64,000 nucleotides of DNA from an uncultured Tateyamaria sp. (GTDB taxonomy: Bacteria > Pseudomonadota > Alphaproteobacteria > Rhodobacterales > Rhodobacteraceae), in contig NZ_CANLVZ010000016.1 in the NCBI RefSeq assembly GCF_947494755.1, positions 25,801-89,800 on the forward strand, written 5' to 3'. The notes beneath the pieces are model-generated. The model worked only from the letters and a program-made list of their open reading frames with translations. It had not been told where the DNA came from and ran no database searches. Made by a program: the position numbers and the translations under genes. Numbering within the stretch: position 1 is the first letter of the stretch; every line of letters begins with the position of its first letter. Shown one piece after another: positions 45,003 through 53,371 of this stretch.

Positions 45003-45869
45003 ATGACCCAGACAAGCAGCGATATGAACACACCCAGTGCGCCGACGGACCATCGGGCCCGGTTGCGTCTGTTTCTGGAACAGCCCCGCGTGCACAATGC
45101 GATCCTTGCGCTGATCATCTTCAACGCGATCACACTTGGGGTGGGCACCTCGAAATGGGTGCAGGCCCATACAGGTGAATTACTTTATGTTGTGGACAAG
45201 ATCGTGCTGGCCATCTTTGTGGTCGAACTGTTGCTCAAGCTCTATGCCTATGGGCTGAACTTTTTCCGCAATTCGTGGAACATCTTCGATCTGTTCGTTG
45301 TCGGCGTGGGGCTGTTGCCCCAGACGGCGGGCCTGTCGGCCTTGCGGGGTCTGCGTGTCATCCGGGCCCTGCGGCTTTTGTCCGTCATTCCGCAAATGCG
45401 TGCTGTTGTGCAGGCATTGCTGGATGCGTTGCCAGGAATGGGCGCGGTCATCGTGATGATTTCGATCGTGTTTTATGTGTTCGGGGTCATGGCCACGATC
45501 ATGTACGGTGCCGCCTTTGACGAATGGTTCGGCAGCCTTGGCCGCTCGCTCTATTCCTTGTTCCAGATCATGACGCTGGAATCGTGGTCGATGGGCATCG
45601 TGCGCCCGGTGATGGAGGTCTATCCGTCGGCCTGGGCCTTCTTTGTCCCGTTCATCGTGATCACAGCCTTTTCGGTGCTGAACCTGTTCATCGGTCTGCT
45701 TGTGAACACCATGCAGTCCGCCGTGGAGGACGAGACCGAAGCCGAGTTCGAGAAGCTGCGCGAGCTGGTACGCGAAGAGACCGATCAGGTCGATGCCCAC
45801 GTCCTCGAACTCAAGGCCGAACTGGTGGCGTTGCGCGCTGAACTCAGCGCCGCGCGGGAGGGCAAGTGA
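45003..45869 (+). CDS. Bacterial voltage-gated sodium channel (NavBac family)
   Basis: 288 residues from the ATG at 45003 (GGAG five bases upstream). Six membrane segments are visible. Segment S4 contains regularly spaced arginines (LRGLRVIRALRLLSVIPQMR). The pore loop carries the filter TLESWSM (191-197), the same as in characterised bacterial sodium channels of the NaChBac/NavAb type. The C-terminal ~55 residues form an acidic/charged coiled coil (VEDETEAEFEKLRELV), as in NavBac tetramers. Its stop codon overlaps the ATG of the giant sheath fusion gene, so the two are translationally coupled inside a T6SS operon, which is an unusual setting. Function in secretion is inference; sodium channel identity is strong. 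Confidence 0.92.
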   Translation: MTQTSSDMNTPSAPTDHRARLRLFLEQPRVHNAILALIIFNAITLGVGTSKWVQAHTGELLYVVDKIVLAIFVVELLLKLYAYGLNFFRNSWNIFDLFVVGVGLLPQTAGLSALRGLRVIRALRLLSVIPQMRAVVQALLDALPGMGAVIVMISIVFYVFGVMATIMYGAAFDEWFGSLGRSLYSLFQIMTLESWSMGIVRPVMEVYPSAWAFFVPFIVITAFSVLNLFIGLLVNTMQSAVEDETEAEFEKLRELVREETDQVDAHVLELKAELVALRAELSAAREGK

Positions 45870-48800
45870 TGAGCGGTAGCCAAAAGTTTATCGCCCGCAA
45901 CCGCGCGCCCCGTGTTCAGATCGAATACGATGTCGAGCTGTATGGGGCCCAGAAAAAGGTGCAGTTGCCCTTTGTCATGGGGGTGTTCTCCGATCTGTCG
46001 GGCAAGGCCGAGACCCCACCCATCGCGGACCGCAAGTTCCTTGAGATCGACATCGACAACTTTGACGAGCGTATGGGGGCCATCGCCCCCAAGGCGCAGT
46101 TTTCCGTGCCCAACACGCTAACGGGCGACGGCAATCTGTCGGTCGACCTGACCTTTACCAAGATGGCTGATTTTTCCCCGCAGGCCATTGCCGAAAATGT
46201 CGATGCCTTGCGTCCATTACTTGAGGCGCGCCAGCAATTGTCGGACCTGATGACCTATATGGATGGCAAGGCGGGCGCCGAAACCCTGATCGAAAAGCTG
46301 CTGTCCGAACCTGCGTTGCTGGCCGCCCTGGGTGGCTCCGACGGCCCATCTGCGGATGTGGACGCAGCCCTTGATACTCTGCGTGGCGCGTTGCCCGCAG
46401 ATAGTGCCGCTGACACCGGCACGGATGATACCCTTGCCGCATTGGCCGCGCAGGCCCCGATGGATGAGGCGCCTGACACCTCTGTTGCGGACGCGCTGAG
46501 CACCCTGCAACCTGCCCCGGAAACGGTGGTCGAGGATGCCCATGACTCTGCCCTCGACGCCTTACGCGCGACCCCCGTTGAAACCGCGCCTGAGAGTGAT
46601 AGTGCGGAGGACGTGTTGTCCGGCATCGCCCGGACGGATGTTGTCGAAGTGTCGGAACACGAAGACGCATCCGGTGATATTCTGGCCGGGATCGCGCGTG
46701 TGGACGACGCGCCAGAGGCGGACACCACCGACGACGTTCTTGCGGGGTTGGAGGCACCCACAAAACCTGCGGACACGGGCGATGATGATACGTCGGACGT
46801 GCTGGCCGGTCTTGCCGACACCGCCGTCGAAGAGGCACCGCCCGAAGACATCACCACAAATGTGTTGGCCGGGCTGGATCGGATCGAAACGGCAGACGCC
46901 CCAGATGACACGGCAGACATTCTCGCGGGGCTAGAGACGCCTGATGAAGATGACGCGGGGGCCGATGACGTCGCTGATATTCTTGGTGACATCGCCGCTG
47001 CACCGCTGGCCGAGGATGCGCCCGAGGACGACACTGACAATATTCTGGCGACCCTCGAGACGCCCACGCCCACGCCCACGGCTGAACCAGAAGACCCCCT
47101 CGATGATATTCTGGGTGGCATCGCTGCTGCGCCAGAGGTCGAGGACACAGATGATGGGTTGGATGATATCCTATCCGGGCTGGAGACCCCGGAGGAAGCA
47201 CCCGAAACGGATGTGCAGGATATCTTGGGCGATATCACTCCTGTCGTAGAGGCTGTCGAAGATAACGGGGCCGACGATATTCTGGCCAGTCTTGATGCCG
47301 CACCCGAAGAGGTTCCAGAGGCCGACGTTTTGGATGATGTGCTGGCCGGTCTGGAAACTCCGGCTGTGGATGACCCACCCGACACCCAAACCGACGATGT
47401 CCTTGCGGGGTTGGAAACGCCCGACGCGCCACTCGAGGACGTCGACACGCTGGATGACATCTTGGGCGACATCGCCGCCGCACCCGAAGAGGCGGATGAA
47501 GGCGATGATCTGGACGATATTTTAGGTGGGCTTGAAGCGGCAGAAGACGCCCCGGCCGAGGATGGGGTGGATGATATCCTGTCCGGGCTGGACGCGGTGG
47601 AGGAAGATACTCCGACCGATGATCTGGATGATATCTTGGGTGGGCTGGACGCAGTCGAGGATGCTCCGACCGAAGACGGGCTGGACGACATCCTGAGCGG
47701 GCTGGACGCGGTGGAGGAGGACCTACCCGCCGATGATCTGGACGACATCCTCGGCGGTTTGGACACACCAGACACCCCGGCCAACGAAACGAATACCGAC
47801 GATATACTCAGCGAGTTGGACGCTGCCCCGGCGGATGAGGCGGCCGACGATCCGGATGATGTTCTTGGCGACATCGACAGCGGGGACACGGCGGATACCG
47901 ACCTCGACGATCTGTTGGGCGATCTTGGTGATGATACCGAAGCGGCGTCTGACGACGACGACCTTGATGCGCTGCTTGGCAACGGTGATGCTGAAACGGA
48001 TGACACCGATCTGGACGCGCTGCTCGGTGATTTGGACAACGCAGGAGACTCTGCAGGCGATGATCTGGACGATATCCTGAGCGGGCTTGACGATGACACG
48101 CCGGCGCAGGCCGAGACCGATGATCTGGATGACATTCTGGCAGGGCTCGACAATCCGAACCCACAGGAAGAGGGGCCAGCGGAGGCTCTGACCAGCGTGG
48201 ATGACGCAGGGGCCGAGGATGACATCTCCGTCCCGCCTCCGCCCGCAGTGCAGTCGCCATTCGGTCTGATTTCGGCGCCGCGCCCAGAGCGTGACGGCCT
48301 GAACCGGTCGAAATTCCGCATGGCCGTGTTCGGTGACTTTACCGGACGCGCCGCGAGAGGGCTGATGGAAACCGGCGATGCGCTCGCCAGTCGCACGCCC
48401 ATCCCGCTGGATGTGGACACGATTGACGATGTGATTGCGGGGTTCGGCACCACGCTCACCCTCAAAATTGGCAAAGATGGCGGCGGTGTGCATGTGAAGC
48501 TGAAAGAGCTGGATGACCTGCACCCGGATGAGCTTTACGACAATATCTCGGTCTTTGACGAGATTTCTGGTCTGCGCCAGCAGTTGGGCATGGGGTCGAT
48601 GGCGGACAAGGCCGTGGGTCAGCTAAAGTCATGGTCCGAGACCTATGCGACCCCGATCAAGCTGCCGAAACGGTCGGCTAGCACCTCGGTGCCCACAAAC
48701 CTCAAACTCAGCGACTTTCAGGCACTGATCGGCGACAGTGGCGGTGCGTTGACCCAACCGGATGCCGCCGACGACCTGATCGCGCAGATCATTGGGCCTC

Positions 48801-49984
48801 ATATCGTGAAGGCCCCTGATGCGGGCGCGGCGGAGATGACCAAGGCGGTGGACGAAGCGCTGAGTTCGGCCATGCGTCTTGTGTTGCACCACCCCGACTT
48901 TCAGGCGATCGAAGCGCAGTGGCGCTCGCTTGATATGCTGGCGCGGCGGATCGAGACGGATAGCACGCTCGAAATCATGCTCTACGATGTGTCCGCCGAA
49001 GAGTTGGCCGCCGATCTGGCCGCCCATGAGGACCTTGCCCAAACCGGTTTGTTCAAACTGGTGACGGATGTGCTGGACCCCGAAGAGGGGGCAGGCGGCT
49101 TTTCCGCGCTGTTCGGCATGTACACGTTCGAGGAATCCCCGCCCCATGCCGAGTTGCTGGCCCGGATCGGGCAGGTGGGTGCCCATGTGGATGCACCGTT
49201 TTTCTCGGCGATCACACCGGGCTATCTGGATGTCGCCAAGGAAGATCGCCACCCGCTGGTTGCCAAGGCGTGGGACACCCTTCGCGGATTGCCAGAGGCC
49301 GCCTATCTGGCCCTGTCCTCGCCCCGGTTCCTGCTGCGCCAGCCATATGGTGCAAAATCCGATCCGATCTATGCGTTCGAGTTCGAGGAGTTCACACCCC
49401 AGGAGGGGCTAAGGGGCATGCTGTGGGCCAATCCAGTTGTGATGGTCGCGATCCTGCTGGCGGGCACCTACAAGAAAGACGGCAAGGCCATGGACCTTGG
49501 CACGCTGATGTCGTTGGGCGATCTGCCATTCCACTATGTGAACGACCGGCACGGTGATCAGGTGGCGCTACCCTGCACGGAACGTAACCTGACCAGTGAT
49601 GCGGCGCAGACAACCCTTGGCCGGGGATATATGCCGGTGGTCTGGGTCAAGGGGCGCAATGAGATCCGCCTTGGCTCTTTCCGCTCGCTTGCGGGGGACA
49701 TGATCGCCGGCCCATGGGAAGCCGAAGTGCCCGCCCCACGACCCGCCCCGGGTGCAGGCACGCTGAGCCTTGAGGTGGACATTCCGAGCGACGACGGTGA
49801 GGATGGCAATGACACATCGCTTGACGATCTGTTGGGCGATCTTGACGGTGGGTCAGATGCAGATGCAGGCGATGATGCGGACACCTCGCTTGATGATCTT
49901 TTGGCTGGTTTTGATGATGACGATGACAGCGCGGACGCAGAGGACATGGATCCCGAACTGGCCGCCTTGTTGGAGGGATTGTAG
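45869..49984 (+). CDS. TssB - acidic repeats - TssB-like - TssC-like fusion protein
   Basis: 1371 residues. Residues 1-155 are a TssB domain almost matching the separate TssB (SQKFIARNRAPRVQIEYDVE, LPFVMGVFSDLSGK). Residues ~165-785 hold about 30 acidic units of the form D-D-[ILV]-L-x-x-[LI]-[DE]. Residues ~810-905 look like a second, diverged TssB domain (FRMAVFGDFTGRAARG, VDTIDDVIAGF). Residues ~944-1290 resemble TssC (LVLHHPDFQAIEAQWRSL, FGMYTFEESPPHAELL, RFLLRQPYG). An acidic tail with two more such units ends the protein. The normal tssB and tssC exist elsewhere, so this is an extra sheath-related protein, perhaps a cap, adaptor or length-controlling element. It overlaps the sodium-channel gene at its start. 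Domain calls are firm for TssB, good for TssC-like, moderate for the middle TssB-like part. Confidence 0.88.
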   Translation: MSGSQKFIARNRAPRVQIEYDVELYGAQKKVQLPFVMGVFSDLSGKAETPPIADRKFLEIDIDNFDERMGAIAPKAQFSVPNTLTGDGNLSVDLTFTKMADFSPQAIAENVDALRPLLEARQQLSDLMTYMDGKAGAETLIEKLLSEPALLAALGGSDGPSADVDAALDTLRGALPADSAADTGTDDTLAALAAQAPMDEAPDTSVADALSTLQPAPETVVEDAHDSALDALRATPVETAPESDSAEDVLSGIARTDVVEVSEHEDASGDILAGIARVDDAPEADTTDDVLAGLEAPTKPADTGDDDTSDVLAGLADTAVEEAPPEDITTNVLAGLDRIETADAPDDTADILAGLETPDEDDAGADDVADILGDIAAAPLAEDAPEDDTDNILATLETPTPTPTAEPEDPLDDILGGIAAAPEVEDTDDGLDDILSGLETPEEAPETDVQDILGDITPVVEAVEDNGADDILASLDAAPEEVPEADVLDDVLAGLETPAVDDPPDTQTDDVLAGLETPDAPLEDVDTLDDILGDIAAAPEEADEGDDLDDILGGLEAAEDAPAEDGVDDILSGLDAVEEDTPTDDLDDILGGLDAVEDAPTEDGLDDILSGLDAVEEDLPADDLDDILGGLDTPDTPANETNTDDILSELDAAPADEAADDPDDVLGDIDSGDTADTDLDDLLGDLGDDTEAASDDDDLDALLGNGDAETDDTDLDALLGDLDNAGDSAGDDLDDILSGLDDDTPAQAETDDLDDILAGLDNPNPQEEGPAEALTSVDDAGAEDDISVPPPPAVQSPFGLISAPRPERDGLNRSKFRMAVFGDFTGRAARGLMETGDALASRTPIPLDVDTIDDVIAGFGTTLTLKIGKDGGGVHVKLKELDDLHPDELYDNISVFDEISGLRQQLGMGSMADKAVGQLKSWSETYATPIKLPKRSASTSVPTNLKLSDFQALIGDSGGALTQPDAADDLIAQIIGPHIVKAPDAGAAEMTKAVDEALSSAMRLVLHHPDFQAIEAQWRSLDMLARRIETDSTLEIMLYDVSAEELAADLAAHEDLAQTGLFKLVTDVLDPEEGAGGFSALFGMYTFEESPPHAELLARIGQVGAHVDAPFFSAITPGYLDVAKEDRHPLVAKAWDTLRGLPEAAYLALSSPRFLLRQPYGAKSDPIYAFEFEEFTPQEGLRGMLWANPVVMVAILLAGTYKKDGKAMDLGTLMSLGDLPFHYVNDRHGDQVALPCTERNLTSDAAQTTLGRGYMPVVWVKGRNEIRLGSFRSLAGDMIAGPWEAEVPAPRPAPGAGTLSLEVDIPSDDGEDGNDTSLDDLLGDLDGGSDADAGDDADTSLDDLLAGFDDDDDSADAEDMDPELAALLEGL
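46480..48165 (+). repeat. Acidic leucine repeat array inside the sheath fusion gene
   Basis: Roughly 30 tandem but unevenly spaced units with core DDILAGL, DDILSGL or DDVLGDI are coded here, separated by 10-25 Pro/Ala/Asp/Glu-rich residues. Spacing becomes regular between about 47500 and 47770. Similar cores occur in the tail of the same protein and in the second TagH protein (DFLDDLLGG). They look like repeated short linear binding motifs. Confidence 0.8.
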
Positions 49985-50284
49985 ATGAATTCGATGGGCA
50001 ACATCCCGGAACCCGAACCCGAACGGGATGACGAACCGGATATCATTATTCTGGGGATCCAGAAGAGCAGCTATTACCTGTACAAGGGTGACGACTATTT
50101 GAACCAATTGCTTTTGGTGGACGGGGAATATCCCAAACCCGTCCTCTGTGTACATTTTGAAACTTTGATTGATGCAAAGCTGGTGATCGGAGAAGGATTT
50201 TCCATCGCGCAATACTGGGCCATTCACCCGGAAATCATTGCGCGCCTCCGGTCCGATGACTGCCTTATTGAAACGGACGCATAG
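49985..50284 (+). CDS. Small acidic protein before vgrG
   Basis: 99 residues starting immediately after the TAG of the fusion gene. The N-terminal 20 residues are Pro/Glu/Asp-rich (EPEPERDDEPD), followed by a small globular region (IQKSSYYLYKGDDYLNQLLL, HFETLIDAKLVIGEG). No signal peptide, membrane segment or recognised family. It lies between the sheath fusion gene and vgrG, so it could be a small baseplate, spike or chaperone-like component. Coding status is supported by position, tight spacing and codon use like its neighbours. Confidence 0.7.
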   Translation: MNSMGNIPEPEPERDDEPDIIILGIQKSSYYLYKGDDYLNQLLLVDGEYPKPVLCVHFETLIDAKLVIGEGFSIAQYWAIHPEIIARLRSDDCLIETDA

Positions 50285-50313
50285 CCGCGGATTCCGAGGC
50301 AAGGAGTGCTGAG

Positions 50314-52446
50314 ATGGCCGAAAAAGATGTTAAACTTGAAAACCGACAGGTTTGGATGGAGGGCGAATATTCCGCCAAGACCGTCAACCTCAAGAACGCA
50401 CGCGTCATCGAGGGGCTGAGCACCCTGACCGAGACGACCGTTGAATTCACCTCATCCGACGACAAGCTGGATTTGCAGGATATTCTGGGGTCGGACATTT
50501 GCCTTGGCTTGAAGGATGCTGATGACACGGACCGGTATTTCAGCGGCACCTGCACATCCGTTGAATATGTAGGCCTGTCACAGGGTCTGAACCATTTTGT
50601 CGCCGAATTGCGCCCGTGGCTGTGGTTCCTGACCCGGACGCAGGAAAACCGCATCTTTCAGGACAAGACCGTGATGGAAATCATCCAGGAGGTGCTGGAG
50701 GACAAGGATTACGGCTTCTGGTCCGACGTTCAGAAAAAGACGACCAGCACCTTCAAGAGCCGGGTCTATTGCGTTCAGTACAACGAGAGTGATTTCGATT
50801 TTATCTCGCGCCTCATGGAAGAGGAGGGGATCTATTACTTCTTTGTTCAGGACGGCAAGAAACTGAAGATGGTGCTGGCCGACAGCATCAGCGCTCACAA
50901 GCCGACCCCCGGTGGCCCCGAGTTCGAGTTCCACTTCAAGGAAGCCCAGTACCGCCGTCGCAACGACCACATCTTCGACTGGAGCGAGGCCAGCGGCGTC
51001 ACCACCGGCAAGATCACCCTCAACGACTATGATTTCGAGAAGCCCGGCGCGGACAAAAAGACCGTGTCGGCCATCGAAAAAGGCAAACACGGCCACAAGA
51101 AATACGAACATTACCGCTATCCAGGCCACAGCCGGATCGAAGGTATGGGCGACAGCTTTACCAAGATCCGCATGGAGGCCGAGGCCGTCAAACACAAGCT
51201 ATCGCGCGGGGCGGGCAATATCCGCACCTTGGGTGCGGGACAGACCTTCAAGATGAAAGGGCATCCGCGCAAGGAAAACAACGCCGAGTTTCTGGTAACC
51301 CGGGCCGTCCACCACCTCCAGATCGAGACGGATTACGAGGATGCGGAGACCAAGAAACCGCTTTTTGACAGCACCATTCCGGTGGATGAGGACAACAAGG
51401 ACACCTATCGCGTTGTCTTTGATGTGATCCCCAAAGCCGAACCGTTCCGCGCCCCGCAGACGACCGAGTGGCCGCGCCTGCTTGGTATGCAGACCGCCCT
51501 CGTGACCGGCCCCTCGGGCGACGAAATCTACACCGACAAATACGGCCGCATCAAAGTGCAGTTCTATTGGGACCGCGTCGGCAAGAAGGACGAGAAGACC
51601 ACCTGTTGGGTGCGCTGCGTCATGCCCTGGACGGGCAAGGATTGGGGTATGATTTCGATCCCCCGCATCGGTCAGGAAGTCGCCATTCAGTTCGAGGAAG
51701 GCGACCCGGATCGCCCGATCTGTACGGGCATGCTCTATAATGCCGATACGATGCCGCCCTATGGGCTGCCCGCCAACATGACCCAGACCGGGATCAAGAC
51801 ACGCTCGAGCAAGGACGGGGGCGCGGACAATTACAACGAGCTGGTGTTCGAGGACAAGAAAGACGCCGAGTTCATCCGGATGCATTCCGAAAAGGACTAT
51901 TTCCAGACCATCGAGAACAATGCCGAGATCAAGATCGGTCAGACAAAGCAGGACCCCGGCGATCTGACGCAAACGATCTATCACACCAAGACCGAAACGA
52001 TCGAGACGGGCGACCACATCTTCAAGGTCGAGACCGGCAATCAGGAGATCTTCATCAAGACCAATCACACGGAAACGATCGAAGGCACCTCGACCGAGAC
52101 CATCAAGGGCGATACCGAGACGACCATTGAGGAGGGGAACTATACCCAGACCATCAGCGCCGGGGATGTCACCCGTGAGGTGTCGATGGGCAGTGAGGAT
52201 GTGACCGTGTCGATGGGCGACTACAGTCTGGACACCACCGCAGGCAAAGTTGTCGTGACCGCAGGGATGGAGATTTCGCTGACGGTGGGGGCCAATTCGA
52301 TCACCATCGACAACAGCGGGATCACGATCTCGGGCATCATGGTCACCGTCGAAGGGCAGGCCACGGTCGATGTCGGCTCACCCATGACCACCGTGACGGG
52401 GGATGGCATGCTGACCCTCGACGGTGGCGTGACCATGATTAACTGA
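50314..52446 (+). CDS. vgrG: VgrG (TssI), spike protein
   Basis: 710 residues with the VgrG plan: a gp27-like N-terminal region (FSGTCTSVEYVGLSQGLNHF, YCVQYNESDFDFISRLMEEEGIYYFF), the gp5-like OB-fold (YGRIKVQFYWDR and CWVRCVMPWTGKDWG), then a C-terminal beta-helix needle of short TET/IETG repeats ending in a Val/Thr/Ile-rich tip. The length is standard, and there is no extra effector domain, so effectors probably bind via PAAR or Hcp. AAGGAG lies seven bases before the ATG. A DUF6931-like protein and a PAAR protein follow directly. Confidence 0.96.
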   Translation: MAEKDVKLENRQVWMEGEYSAKTVNLKNARVIEGLSTLTETTVEFTSSDDKLDLQDILGSDICLGLKDADDTDRYFSGTCTSVEYVGLSQGLNHFVAELRPWLWFLTRTQENRIFQDKTVMEIIQEVLEDKDYGFWSDVQKKTTSTFKSRVYCVQYNESDFDFISRLMEEEGIYYFFVQDGKKLKMVLADSISAHKPTPGGPEFEFHFKEAQYRRRNDHIFDWSEASGVTTGKITLNDYDFEKPGADKKTVSAIEKGKHGHKKYEHYRYPGHSRIEGMGDSFTKIRMEAEAVKHKLSRGAGNIRTLGAGQTFKMKGHPRKENNAEFLVTRAVHHLQIETDYEDAETKKPLFDSTIPVDEDNKDTYRVVFDVIPKAEPFRAPQTTEWPRLLGMQTALVTGPSGDEIYTDKYGRIKVQFYWDRVGKKDEKTTCWVRCVMPWTGKDWGMISIPRIGQEVAIQFEEGDPDRPICTGMLYNADTMPPYGLPANMTQTGIKTRSSKDGGADNYNELVFEDKKDAEFIRMHSEKDYFQTIENNAEIKIGQTKQDPGDLTQTIYHTKTETIETGDHIFKVETGNQEIFIKTNHTETIEGTSTETIKGDTETTIEEGNYTQTISAGDVTREVSMGSEDVTVSMGDYSLDTTAGKVVVTAGMEISLTVGANSITIDNSGITISGIMVTVEGQATVDVGSPMTTVTGDGMLTLDGGVTMIN

Positions 52447-52454
52447 GCAGGCTT

Positions 52455-53060
52455 ATGTCAGACCGATTTGCAAATCTCAAAAAGATCCCCGAACAGCCTG
52501 CCGCGCGGCTGCTCGCGGCGGCGAATGCCAAGCTCAAGACCGCGCTCAAGGCACCGGCCAGTGCTACCGTGCCCGTCGTGCTGGCCGAGTTGGAAGAGGT
52601 CGGCGCGCATGTGGATCTGATCCGGGTGCTGTCCGTGTCCTTGCCGCCGCGCGAATGTGTGTGGTGGGCGTGCCTGGCGGGGCGTGACCTGATCGGTCCC
52701 GAGGGCCAAAGCCTGTGCCTGACCACCGCCGAGGCCTGGGTTTTCGAGCCCACTGACGATATCCGCCTGCGCCTTCAGACGGTGCTTGAAACTGAGTCCT
52801 CCGGTGACAAGACCGCGCCCTGTGCGACGGCGGCCTTTTATGCCCCCGGAAATCTTGGCCCCGGCGAGATGAAAGAACACCCCGCCCCGATCGGGGTGGT
52901 AGCGGCCTGCGCCTTTGGGATCAACCTCAAGACCCTCAAACTGGGTCCCGATCCCGAAACCCGGTTTAATCTGATCATTGATCGGGCACTCGACATTGCA
53001 CGCGGTGGCAATGGCAAGGTAGAGTTGGCCGAACCGACCTCGCAAGAAGGAACCGCCTGA
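52455..53060 (+). CDS. DUF6931-like small T6SS-associated protein (copy 2)
   Basis: 201 residues, soluble, with tryptophan motifs PPRECVWWACLAGRDL and EAWVFEPTDD, then a proline-rich stretch (AFYAPGNLGPGEMK) before a C-terminal helix. It resembles the protein at 31165-31746, which also lies beside a tagH gene. Here it sits between vgrG and the PAAR gene, whose ATG overlaps its stop (TGATG). The DUF6931 name is from memory. Given the position between vgrG and PAAR, it may help load the PAAR protein or join the spike to the rest of the complex. Confidence 0.75.
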   Translation: MSDRFANLKKIPEQPAARLLAAANAKLKTALKAPASATVPVVLAELEEVGAHVDLIRVLSVSLPPRECVWWACLAGRDLIGPEGQSLCLTTAEAWVFEPTDDIRLRLQTVLETESSGDKTAPCATAAFYAPGNLGPGEMKEHPAPIGVVAACAFGINLKTLKLGPDPETRFNLIIDRALDIARGGNGKVELAEPTSQEGTA

Positions 53061-53365
53061 TGCCGGGCCCACCCCAAGCACGTGTTGCAGACATGCATAC
53101 AGGTCCCTGCACCTTTGGATCGCCCCTGCCGATCATGCCGCCCTGCTGCGTGACTGTGCTGGTGTGCAAGATGCCTGCCGCCCGGGTAACGGACTTGTGC
53201 CTTGGCCTCGTCGCGCCTCCGGCTGCCAACTTTCCACCTCACCCGATTGCCAAAGGATCTACGACGGTTTTGATCCAGAAGTTGCCTGCCGCCCGGATCG
53301 GTGACATGTGCTCTTTGGGTGGCGCGATCGTTGCGGGCGCGCCGACGGTATTGACGGGCGGCTGA
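53060..53365 (+). CDS. PAAR-domain spike-tip protein
   Basis: 101 residues with two related halves typical of PAAR proteins: MPAARVTDLCLG and LPAARIGDMCSLGG, with histidines and cysteines suited to metal binding. The PAAR cone sharpens the VgrG tip and recruits cargo. There is no C-terminal toxin extension. The gene overlaps the preceding one by one base and is seven bases from the second tagH, so it belongs to the vgrG operon. Confidence 0.9.
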   Translation: MPGPPQARVADMHTGPCTFGSPLPIMPPCCVTVLVCKMPAARVTDLCLGLVAPPAANFPPHPIAKGSTTVLIQKLPAARIGDMCSLGGAIVAGAPTVLTGG

Positions 53366-53371
53366 GGCGAT

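Noticed and set aside
46255..48474. Long serine-rich minus-strand ORF opposite the sheath fusion gene
   Set aside because: Its Ser-rich composition is simply the reverse reading of GAC/GAT-rich acidic repeats; the plus strand carries recognisable TssB and TssC domains.
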